Part shown: positions 34,589 through 44,347 of the stretch, piece after piece
Numbering within the stretch: position 1 is the stretch's first letter
Layout of the letters: the number at the start of each line of letters is the position of its first letter
Assembly: GCA_026826555.1 (NCBI GenBank)
Contig: JAKSZT010054581.1
Span: forward strand, 650,902 to 714,901
Source: Tolypeutes matacus
Taxonomy: Eukaryota > Chordata > Mammalia > Cingulata > Chlamyphoridae
Direction: 5' to 3'
Length of the DNA: 64,000 nucleotides
The notes under the pieces: generated by a model
The model's database searches: none
Told to the model about the DNA's origin: nothing
What the model saw: the letters and a program-made list of their open reading frames with translations, nothing else
Program-made: the position numbers and the translations under genes

Positions 34589-37500
34589 ATGAGTAAGGTG
34601 ATATCACTACTGACCCCACAGAAATAAAGAGCATCATAAGAGGATACTTTGAAAAATTATATGCCAACAAGAATGACAATTTAGAGGAAATGGACAAGTT
34701 TCTAGAAACCCACAAACAGCCGACATTGAGGAAAGAAGAAATAGATGAACTCAACAGCCCAATTACAAGTAAAGAGATAGACTCAGTCATTAAAAACCTC
34801 CCAACTAAGAAGTATCCAGGACCAGATGGCTTCACAGCTGAATTCTACCAAACATTCTGGAAAGAGCTAACACCAATTCTACTTAAGCTCTTCCAAAAAA
34901 TAAAAGTAGAAGGAATATTACCTAACTCATTCTATGATGCCAACATTACCCTAATACCAAAACCAAATAAAGATACCACAAGAAAGGAAAATTACAGACC
35001 AATTTCTCTAATAAACCTAGATGTTAAAATCCTTAACAAAATACTTGCTAATCGCATTCAACAACATATCAAAAGGATTATACACCATGATCAAGTGGGT
35101 TTCATCCCAGGTATGCAAGGATGGTTCAATACAAGAAAATCAATCAATGTAATACACCACATAAACAAAGTGAAAGAAAAAAATCACATTATCATCTCTA
35201 TAGATGCAGAAAAAGCATTCGACAAAATACAGCACTCTTTCCTCATAAAAACACTACAAAAGATAGGAATAGATGGAAACTTTCTGAAAATGATAAAGGG
35301 TATATATGAAAAACCCAAAGCTAACATCATTTTCAATGGTGATATCCTAAAAGCCTTCCCTCTGAGATCAGGAAAAAGACAAGGATGCCCACTTTCACCA
35401 CTCCTATTTAACATTGTCTTAGAAGTACTTGCACGAGCACTGAGACAATAAAAGGACATAAAAGGCATCCAGATTGGAAAAGAAGAAGTAAAAATTTCAT
35501 TATTTGCAGATGACATGATCCTATACATAGAAAGCCCTGAGAAATCGACAACAAGGCTTCTAGAACTTATAAAGGAGTTCAGTAATGTTGCAGGGTATAA
35601 GATCAATGCTCAAAAATCAGTAGCATTTCTGTACAGCAATAACCAGCAAACTGAGGAGGAAATCAGGAAAAAAATACCATTTACAGTAGTAAACAAAAGA
35701 ATCAAATACCTAGGAATAAATTTAACTAAAGAGGTAAAGGAATTATATACAGAAAACTACACAACACTGTTAAAGGAAATCAAAGAAGACTTAAATAAAT
35801 GGAAAAATATTCCCTGTTCATGGATGGGAAGACTAAACATCATCAAGATGTCTATCCTACCCAACCTAATGTACAGATTTAATGGAATCCCAATAAAAGT
35901 CAACACTATATTTTTTAAGGAATTAGAAAAACTAACCACAAAATATATTTGGAGATGCAAGAGGCCCCGAATTGCCAAAGATATATTGAAAAAGAAAAAT
36001 GAAGTTGGTGGTATCACATTACCTGACTTTAACACATACTATAAAGCTACAGTGATCAAAACTGCATGGTATTGGCACAAGGATAGACCTACTGACCAAT
36101 GGAACCGGATTGGGAGTTCTGATATAGATCCTCGCATATACAGTCATCTGATATTTGACAAGGCCACGAAACCCACTCAGTTGGGAGAGAGTGGCCTCTT
36201 TAACAAGTGGTGCTTGGAGAACTGGATATCCATATCCAAAAGAATGAGAGAAGAATACCAACTCACACCTTATACAAAAATCAACTCAAGATGGATCAAA
36301 GATCTAAATATAAGAGCCAAAACCATAAAAACCTTGGAAGATAATGTAGGGAAGCATTTACAGGACCTTGTAATAGGAAATGGTTTCATGAACTTCACAG
36401 CCAAAGCACGAGCAGCAAGAGAAATAATTGATAAATGGGATCTCCTCAAAATTAAAAACTTCTGGACCTCTAAGGATGTTATTAAGAAAATAAAAAGGCT
36501 ACCTACCCAATGGGAAAAAATATTCGCCAACCATATATCTGATAGGAGCCTAATATCCTGTATATATAAAGAAATCCTTCACCTCGAAAATAAAAGGACA
36601 AACAACCCATATAAAAAATCGGCAAGTGACCTGAAAAGACACTTCTCCAAGGAAGAAATACAAATGGCTAAAAAGCACATGAAAATATGCTCAACATCAC
36701 TTGCTGTCAGGGAAATGCAAATCAAAACTACAATGAGATACCATCTTACACCCATCAGAATGGCAGCTATTAAAAAAACAGGAGACACTAAATGTTGGAG
36801 AGGATGTGGAGGAATAGGAACCCTCATCCACTGCTGGTGGGACTGATGTATGGTCCAGCCACTGTGGAGGACAGTTTGGCGGTTCCTCAGAAAACTAGGA
36901 ATAGATCTTCCGTATGATCCAGCAATTACACTGCTGGGTATATACCCAGAAGAACTGAAAACAAAAATACAAACAGATATATGCACACCAATGTTCATAG
37001 CGGCATTGTTCACCATTGCCAAAAGTTGGAATCAACCCCGGTGCCCATCAACAGATGAATGGATAAGCAAAATGTGGTACATACATACAATGGAATATTA
37101 CTCAGCTGTAAGAAGGAACAAAGTGCTAACACATGGAATAACGTGGATGAATCTTGAAGACCTTATGTTGAGTGAAGCAAGCCAGGCACTGAAGGATGAA
37201 CAGTATATGACCTCACTGATCTGAACTGAGTAAAGTGAGCAGTCTCTGAGAACCATTGTCTGAAAGATAGGTTAACAAAGGAGAGTAAGAGAAGAGCAGG
37301 CTTTGAGCCATCTCCCATATGGACATAATCTATGGTAAAGGGATAGAGTGTGGTTGCATGTTGGGGGATGGGGCAGATGAGTGGTGGTGTTCCTGGGTTT
37401 GGTGGTACAGCACTTGTGGGTGGGTGGATTAGGAAGTGCTGGTTCAAATCCCCAGGGCATGTAACTGTGAATCTTGACATTCCATGGGTTGGGAGAGGCG

Positions 37501-37743
37501 GGTATCACGGGCCCTGGGGGGCTGGGGAGAAGGGAAAAGTCAAGATCTAATGGGTTGTTTGGTGGTCATGGGGAAGGTTTTTCATTACCTTACAGTAATG
37601 GACACAGGACATGGTAAATATCATCAAAATTATTAAACTGTATCATCTAAATTGTAAACTATACTGTAAATCACTGACAATGTTTAGTTGCTATATTTTG
37701 CTACCTGCATAGCAATTATAACAATGCTAACAACCAAAAAAAA

Positions 37744-37778
37744 GGGGGGGGAGTTAATATGGGGTGGGGAAGGGGGGG
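37744..37778 (+). repeat. G-rich tract, potential G-quadruplex
   Basis: Runs of 8, 4, 4 and 7 G within 35 bases. G-rich polypurine tracts are a recurrent feature of mammalian L1 3'UTRs. Two truncated L1 pieces in this window (starting at 11849, ending near 43060) break almost exactly here. Confidence 0.7.
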
Positions 37779-38257
37779 TGGTTTGGTATCTGGGAGTATC
37801 CGGCACTCCGTGTGTGACTTTGCTGTGACCTAAAACTTCTTTGAAAATTAAATGAAAAATTGGGAGACAATGGGGTTTGAGAGGAGGAAGGTGTCAGGTC
37901 ACACCAGACATCCGATAACACAGTGATAAAGCGAAGGAAAAAAGGGAAAAAAGAAAAGAGAAAGGAAATAAAAATGAATATATATATATATATTTTAAAG
38001 GCATTTCCTTTGCTTTTTTCCCATTTTTTGAATGTTCCAATCCACTAATTATATTTTATTTTGTTTTGTTCTTTGTTTGATTATTTGTCTTTTTTTTCCT
38101 TCTCTCTTTTTTTTTTTTCCCCGAGTTTCCTTATGTTTGTCTCTTGCATGTAAGCTTATCACACTTGTTTCTTTTTCCTAGTAAGTGTATTTGATTATTT
38201 TATGGACTAAATGTTCATGGAGCATTTGGATCACAGAAGGGTTACAATGGGTACTGC

Positions 38258-38288
38258 GGGGGATTATTGGGGGGGGTGTCTGGGGGGG
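38258..38288 (+). repeat. Second G-rich tract in L1 3'UTR
   Basis: G-runs of 5, 8 and 7 within about 30 bases. Related but interrupted runs occur at 2643-2690 and 12246-12290 in the other copies. Confidence 0.6.
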
Positions 38289-38729
38289 TTTCGTGGAGAT
38301 TGGTTCATCCGAAAATACATGAAAGATATACAAAATTATTCAAAGGATCAGGGGATGGGGCATGGTCACGATGGGTGGATAATCACACAATAAATGAGGG
38401 AATCTGAATTCCTAGCCTGGAGAGCTCTGCCACAATCTCCAAGGGAGCAGCAATAGTCCTCTGAGTGTAGGGACAGTGCCTGTCAAAATAGGATGACCCA
38501 CTGATTTTTTTTTTTTTTATTATTGATGACTACCCTTGTGAGTCTTTGCTCTTGTAAATGAGACTTAGCCTGCAGTTGCGGGGTGCCTAAGGGTTGCCAC
38601 CTGAGAGCCTCCTTGTTGCTCAAATGTGGCCTCTCTCTAAGCCAAACTCAGCATATGATTGCATTACCTTCCCCACAACGTGGGACATGACTCCTGGGGA
38701 TGAGCCTCCCTGGCAACGAGGGATTAATA

Positions 38730-38746
38730 CCAAGTGCCAACTGGCA
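38730..38746 (+). repeat. Target-site duplication of U4 fragment (left)
   Basis: CCAAGTGCCAACTGGCA, repeated exactly at 38820-38836. The last base may belong to either the duplication or the U4 start. Uninterrupted single copies of this motif occur at 9173-9189 and 12720-12736 in related L1s. Confidence 0.9.
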
Positions 38747-38820
38747 GCTTTGTGCAGTGGCAGTATCGTAGCCAATGAGGTTTATCCAAGGCACGATTAT
38801 TGCTAATTGAAAACTTTTCC
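38746..38820 (+). pseudogene. RNU4: U4 snRNA 5'-fragment retropseudogene
   Basis: About 75-78 bases match the 5' end of the spliceosomal U4 RNA, including the U6-pairing region and the 5' stem-loop: AGCTTTG at the start, TATCGTAGCCAATGAGG, GATTATTGCTAATTG and AACTTTTCCC at the end. The three differences I can see from the vertebrate sequence are all CpG to TpG or CpA changes. The 3' half, including the Sm site, is absent and there is no A-tail. Exact 17-base duplications flank it. It is a dead copy of the known class of 3'-truncated snRNA retropseudogenes. Confidence 0.9.
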
Positions 38821-39030
38821 CAAGTGCCAACTGGCAACACAACTGGAAAAAGTTCTTGAATAAAAGGGGGAAATGGTAAAGACAAATGAGTTCAAGTGGC
38901 TAAGAGACTTCAAAGAGAGTTGGGAGGTCATCCCAGAGGTAACTCTTACGCACACCTCAGTAGGAGCTCATAGAACATCTAAGTGCCTATCACCCCACTC
39001 AGTGGGGTTCCTGAGAGCTCCGGAGACACC

Positions 39031-39042
39031 CTGGTCCTATAT
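39031..39042 (+). promoter_or_regulatory. TATA-like box in L1 3'UTR
   Basis: CCTATATAAGGG, about 1 kb upstream of the element's 3' end. The same motif is present at 3285-3296, 9391-9402 and, on the - strand, 63893-63904, but is degenerate at 12925. Promoter function is not shown. Confidence 0.4.
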
Positions 39043-40029
39043 AAGGGGGGATAGCCCCAGAGACTGATGCCTTATCAGTGGGTTCTATTTTGGAATCTGT
39101 GCTCCTGAGAGTGACAGAATTAGACTCAAATAAGTCCTCCCTGCACATGGTTCACCAGTCCCTTCTATTCAAACCTACATGTGATGCTGGAGTTTTTTAG
39201 GTATACTTCTAGAGACTGGAGCCTCCCGCCTACCTATGTGCCAGGTGTGCATGAAATCTAGGTGGAGCTGCAACTCCTATCCTACAGCTCAATGGACTCA
39301 TCCTAGTCACCTGGCGGGGAGACAACGATGGGCAATGGCCATCCCAGGGAATGGAGAGGGCCTGCATCTGCAGGCAGGATCATCCCACCCACCATATCCA
39401 TGGGATATAAGCCCTCTCTCACTTGAAGTTGTAGTGGACATCACCATCCCAGTCGCCTCTGGATTGGGGGAAGAACTATGGACTAGAGTGGACTTGATGG
39501 TATTCTCTTGTTCACATATGGTGATTCTAGCAATGCAAGGAATTATAACAATGAGGTGGAGCCAGTGGCCGCTTGACACTTTTGGGGTAGGGAGGGGATG
39601 AGCAGTTGAAATACAGGGGCTTCTTTGGGAGTTGGAGGTTGTCCTGAGTACTGTTGTGGCAATGGATGTAGGCCATTTTAAATCAGCACACACCACTCAG
39701 AACTGAGTTGGAGAGAGTGTGGTCTACAGTGTGAACTGTGGTCTATGGTTGGTGGCAAGGCTCCAGGATGTGTAAGTTCATTGAGGGTGGTGGGCCACAC
39801 TGTGGGAGATGTTTGTGTGGGATGTGGTGGGAGGTGTGGGAGGTGGGCAACATGGGAATCCCAGTGGGTTCCATGTAATATTTTGGGTAATCTAAGCACC
39901 TCTTAAAATATATGTATATATATATATATAAATAACATTTTTGTAAGCAAATACACATATATGCATATATGTTTATATATCATTTTGCAAATGTTTGTAT
40001 GTATTGTAAGAATTTTGATTTTTACCCGT

Positions 40030-40035
40030 AATAAA
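40030..40035 (+). terminator. L1 polyadenylation signal
   Basis: AATAAA directly followed by the A-rich tail (40036-40054). The young + L1 3' end at 43688 shares it, and the - strand end near 62920 has a TATTATGGGTA equivalent. Confidence 0.75.
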
Positions 40036-40054
40036 AAAAAAAAGAAAAAAAAAA

Positions 40055-40065
40055 AAACATACATG
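40055..40065 (+). repeat. Target-site duplication of long L1 (right)
   Basis: AAACATACATG following the A-rich tail. It matches 30016-30026. Confidence 0.85.
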
Positions 40066-40406
40066 AAGTGTCTTTAAAGCAACAGTTTTCACAGTCAGCT
40101 AAACCATCCCACATTGCCACATTAACATGTTCTTCAAGTACCTGCAAATTGTGAACACTAATAATTGTAACACCAAAATTTATCAAAATTTTTGACAAGG
40201 TTTTTTGGACATATAGAATTAAGATTTCCTTACTAAATATCCACCTCACTTGTTGTGAGTGATCTCTGTAAATGAATTCACCTCAAAATGATGCAAATAT
40301 AGTAAAAGGTTTCATTTAAAAAGCTCACATTTCTGTATGAGTTTTGAAAGCTTAGTACAGTTAGATGATTGTTTTAAGAAATGGATATAGTAATTTAAAG
40401 ACCCAG
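40066..40406. other. Short unassigned interval
   Basis: AT-rich sequence between the long L1 and the solo LTR. No gene or recognisable repeat. Confidence 0.5.
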
Positions 40407-41070
40407 TGTCTTAGTCAGCCAAAGAGGTGCTGATGCAAAGTACCAGAAATCTCTTGGCATTTATAAAGGATATTTCTTTGCAGTAGAAGCTTACAGACAC
40501 AGGCCATAAAGTTTAAGTTACTTCCCTCACCAAAGTCTGTTGCTATGTGTTGGAGTAAGATGACGGCCAACATCTGCATGGGTACAGGCTCCTCTTCCTC
40601 CTTAGGCTCTGTGGTCTCAGCTTATTCCAGTATCTGCTGTAAGCTAGGATAAATCTTGTCTCTCCTCCAGGATTGTTTCTCTCCAGGATCAGCTGCTCTG
40701 CTCTCCACAAGGTCAGCTGTAGACTATCAGGCTCCCTCTCTTCCTGGGGCCTCTGCCATGTCTAAGGAGCCATCTCTATTCCTCTGTGTTTTTCTCCTGT
40801 GTGTTTACTTCCTGGGGCTCCAGCTCAAAACTCCCACTGAAACGCCTCTGCCATATAGTTTTCTCTGTGACTCCCCTCCCTTTTGATGGTGTGTGGGGAG
40901 ACAACATCCTTTAATGACATGGCCCAATCAAAGCCTTATTTATTATTTAATCAAATAAATGTGAAACTTCTGAATCCAATATAATCTAATATACCCAGAG
41001 GAACAGACCAGTTTACAAACACAACCCAGGACTTATTTTTGGAATTCATAAGCAATGCCAAACTGTTACA
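40407..41070 (-). mobile_element. Solo MaLR-like LTR
   Basis: Same family as the LTRs at 14617 and 16753 and the same orientation. In + orientation it starts TGTCTTAGTCAGCC and ends AACTGTTACA. Flanking five-base repeats are CCCAG (40402-40406) and CCCAT (41071-41075). No internal region is attached, so it is a solo LTR left by recombination between two LTRs. A polyadenylation signal is not well preserved. Confidence 0.75.
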
Positions 41071-42430
41071 CCCATTGTAAAAATATCAAGGAAATGCTCT
41101 GTCTCATCTAACATCAAATTTTTATTCACACAGCTTGAGGTGCTAATTGGTGGAATCAAGGTAACTTTCTTATCTCTTGTAAAGAATTTTAATACTTCCC
41201 CTCCTGGTAGATTCCTTTCTCCACTATAGAAGATCTTATTCTTTGATGAAAAGCAGTATTTTAAAACCAATTTTCCATCCCTAAAGCAAATGTACTAAAG
41301 AGAATGAGTACTCCATTTAAATTTTTACTTCTGTGGTTATACAAACACCACATTCTTATATTAAGTTCCATAGGAGATGTACTGACTAGGAATCAAATAG
41401 TAATGTATTTCAACCAAAATAATGAATATTTTACACCATCAAGACTGTCATGCTAGTATCTTAATAGTCTTCCTGCATCCCCAGTGGCCAGATGATCTTC
41501 AGAAAATAAATTCTAAATGTCACTGCCAGTTGCTATGCAAGATGCCAAAGTCCATAGGGAGTGTACACAAAGAGGCCAGATCCAGTAAGTGATGAAATTC
41601 CATTATGTATTCTAAACACCCTTGCAATATGTAGAGAAAAATAATGTTAGTCCTTGACTCAAAAGAAACTTCATTTCTACTCTAAATTCATATTACACTG
41701 ATGTTTTGCTTATTGGAATGTAATTGAACTATTAAATAAGTAACTGGATGATAATTTAAAGAGAAAACATCACATTTACCCAACTCAAGACTTATTTAAG
41801 ACTTAATAAGACTTAATAATAATAATAATAAGACTTAGTAAGCTTAAGACTTATTTAAGATAAGTCTTAAAAATCATGGTCTACCACATGAAGTGCTAAA
41901 CTGAAATACAAGTAAGTTTAATTTTTCAGGAACTACCAAATTCTCTTTTTATTATACATGGAGTCAGTACTATTGTTGAAAATCAATTTTTGACATGATA
42001 TTAATTCTTTCACTAAGAAAACAACACATAAGGAAAATGAGTCTTATGTTGCAAGACACAATGTCTTTATTAGCTATGGAGTTTGAATAGTTATTCATAA
42101 CAAGATGAAAATGGACTTTACCTAAAGTTAGAAGAAAGACACTGAATGTTAAATATCCATAGTCATTTATAGGGATTTTCTGTCAGTATCTTAAAAGATT
42201 AAGAGGTTGTAAAACAAAATCTTTATAAGAATATCAAAGACTTAGGGAATTATCTTCATTAATAAGTTCAAATGTGTATGGCTTAAACTGTCTGCCCTAC
42301 TGCTGAGGTAGGTGGCCAAAGTTCATTAAAACAACAACCACTTAGAAATTCCCCAAGAAAAAACTTTCATAACAGTTGGTTTCTTAAGACCTTCTCCAGT
42401 TAATTTATGTTTTTTTTCTAATTTGCATTT
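41071..42430. other. Unassigned AT-rich DNA
   Basis: Only short frames. A locally repetitive stretch at 41788-41872 repeats AAGACTTA and AATAAT units and contains the near-palindrome AAGACTTATTTAAGATAAGTC. Confidence 0.5.
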
Positions 42431-42866
42431 ATTAAAAGAGGATGTCTATGATGAAAGAACATTGTGATTATACTAAAAGCCATTGATTTTAGGTAGATCA
42501 TATGGTATGTGAATATATGTCAAAAAAGCTAATTAATAAATAAATAAACAATTTTGCAAGAATAGCCAGAAATAGCATCTATGTATAGTAGGGGAAACAG
42601 AGAGAGATAGAGAGATGAGGACTTTTCTTGTTTTTGTTTATTATCATTATTGAAATCATGAAAATAGTCTAATAATGATTGAAGTAATGAATGCACAACT
42701 ATGTGATTATACAAAATCCATTGATCGCACCTTTGGATGAATTGTATGGTTTATTAATATGTGTCAATAAGATTGGTTTGTTAAAAAAAGTCAGAATTGT
42801 TTACTTTAAATTCAGAACAAAGTACAATTAGATTCAGAGGTTAAAAAAAAAAAAAAAAAAAAAAAA
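42431..42866 (+). repeat. Two L1M-tail-like segments and an A-run
   Basis: Bases 42440-42545 and 42670-42790 share the order TGTGATTATAC, CCATTGAT, ATGGT, then TATGTCAA with a following AT-rich tail. This resembles the 3' end of old mammalian L1 elements. An A-run follows at 42843-42866. They are either two insertions or a tandem duplication. Confidence 0.45.
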
Positions 42867-43059
42867 GGTTATCCAAATACCTGTTTCTTTAAGCTCTTGC
42901 TGAGAAACATCTCATATATGCTGTCATTCGTGGGTTATACCAGGAAGAAGATCGAATCTTTATGCTCTTCTCCACATTCATAGAGTGAGTACATTGTCTT
43001 TGAGCAGCTGGTTTACTCTTTTCCACCTGTCTTCTGGTCTTGGCACATATTGGCACAGG
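42867..43059. other. Short unassigned interval
   Basis: Non-repetitive-looking 190 bases after an A-run. No frame or RNA structure recognised. Confidence 0.4.
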
Positions 43060-43353
43060 AAATCATATTAATACCTTTTTATATGTGGATGTTACCTTTG
43101 TTTTAACTGATATACAAATAGTATAACATAGCTACTAAACATGGTCAATGGTTTACACCATGGTTCACATTTTAGACCATACACTTTTATAAATTTTGAT
43201 GATATTTACCATGTCCTGTGTCCATCACTTTAAGACCATGCAGAACATTTCCACTGATGACTAAATACCCACTGTTTGATCTATTCTATTCCTCACTCCC
43301 CCTCCCCCGGGGCCCATGGCAACCAAGTGGCTTGACTCATTGGATGACAAGAT

Positions 43354-43743
43354 CCTGAGTGGGAGAGAATGTGGTCTACAGTGTGAACTGTGGTCTATGG
43401 TTGGTGGCAAGGCTCCAAGATGTGTAAGTTCATTGAGGGTGGTGGGCCACACTGTGGGAGATGTTTGTGTGGGATGTGGGGGGAGGTGTGGGAGGTGGGC
43501 AACATGGGAATCCCAGTGGGTTCTGTGTAATATTTTGGGTAATCTAAGCACCTCTTAAAATATATGTGTATATATATATATATATAAATAACATTTTTGT
43601 AAGCAAATACACATATATGCATATATATTTATATATCATTTTGCAAATGTTTGTATGTATTGTGAAAATTTTGATTCTTACCCATAATAAAAAATAAAAA
43701 TAAATATAAAAAAATATAAAAAAATAAAAAAAAATAAAAAAAA
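43354..43743 (+). mobile_element. Young L1 3' end inserted into opposite-strand L1
   Basis: A strongly 5'-truncated copy of about 390 bases, starting at the TGAGTGGGAGAGAA motif equivalent to 39705. It includes the TA-rich extension, the AATAAAA signal and an A-rich tail with interspersed T. A short AAGAT repeat at both sides (43349-43353, 43743-43747) is the likely target-site duplication. Confidence 0.8.
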
Positions 43744-44347
43744 AGATTCATAGTTACATGCAACAAAACACTGGTTTGTTCTCCCCTACTAGGAACCACC
43801 CATGCTCCCAAGAGACTCCAGCCTATCTATTTCTTAACAAATCAGTACTCCAAGTATGAGATTCCAGCTCCTTCCTGCTCATTATTTGGGTCTCCTACCA
43901 CTGTTACGACACATTGTGAAGGAATGACCACTTACACACTCCATAGAAACCTGCTCCAGGTTTGCCCTGTCCCGAATGACCCCCCCATTCAACACCCTAA
44001 CCAGTAACCCTTCCTTGTCATATTGCCTTAAGAGCATTCCCAACTGTGTAACCTCAACCACGTACCTGCAAATCCCATGTTACCTGGTCCCTCTCCCAGC
44101 CCTACCCCCAGTACCCTGCACCTTTTAACCCACCCTTCCCAATCTCCCCACCTAACAAGCCTGCACCACCCAACCCTATAATATCACTACCCTCCTGTCC
44201 TATCCCTTCAATATGCAACTACACACTTTCACCTTACCATAGATTTCATCCGTATGGCTGATGGCTCACAACCTTCTCCTCTCTTTGTATTTCTTGTAAA
44301 CCTATTTTCCAGACAATAGTTCTCTGGGTCTGCTCAATTTCCTTAAT

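Larger units (their letters stand above)
32847..37224 (+). pseudogene. L1 ORF2 (endonuclease/reverse transcriptase), broken
   Basis: Start ATG at 32847. The endonuclease is recognisable from [30 protein letters not shown] and [10 protein letters not shown]. The reverse transcriptase has PGPDGF, the LIPKPNKD region, [10 protein letters not shown] and the catalytic FADD near 35508-35519. A C-terminal CCHC-like knuckle begins CWRGCGG. Defects: a one-base loss near 32914 in an A-run, and in-frame stops at 33233, 33758, 34594, 35449 and 36844. The last replaces the fourth zinc-ligand cysteine. Allowing for the false gap the length is about 1273 codons, as in other L1s. Confidence 0.9.
37225..40029 (+). 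other. Exceptionally long L1 3'UTR
   Basis: The 2.8-kb region from the ORF2 stop to the polyadenylation signal is shared in colinear order with 1340-4150 and in part with at least eight other copies in the window. It carries two G-rich tracts (37744-37778, 38258-38288), internal AATAAA motifs and a TATA-like box near 39031-39042. A U4 snRNA fragment is inserted at 38746-38820. It ends in a TA-rich 120-base extension absent from older copies. Its function is unknown. Confidence 0.85.
30027..40054 (+). mobile_element. Near full-length L1 with 2.8-kb 3'UTR
   Basis: A complete autonomous-type L1 by structure: 5'UTR 30027-31794, ORF1 31795-32782, ORF2 32847-37224, 3'UTR 37225-40029, polyadenylation signal and A-rich tail to 40054, with 11-base target-site duplications outside. 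After removing an artefactual 560 bases (gap and duplicated flank) it is about 9.5 kb, against 6-7 kb for most mammalian L1s. The excess is in the 3'UTR. Few stops, retained CpGs in the 5'UTR and a long tail suggest a fairly young insertion. It is inactive because both ORFs are broken. Confidence 0.9.

Noticed and set aside
33954..34835. 293-codon - strand frame, and a 213-codon + frame at 33806-34447
   Set aside because: Both run through the 400 N. The - frame is the antisense of L1 ORF2, and the + frame is ORF2 itself interrupted by the gap.
31795..37224. An active L1 with intact ORF1 and ORF2
   Set aside because: ORF1 has a frameshift near 32040. ORF2 has a frameshift near 32914 and five in-frame stops, only one of them near the gap.
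38746..38820. Functional U4 snRNA gene
   Set aside because: Only the 5' half is present, with no Sm site or 3' stem-loop, no snRNA promoter elements upstream, and target-site duplications directly flanking.
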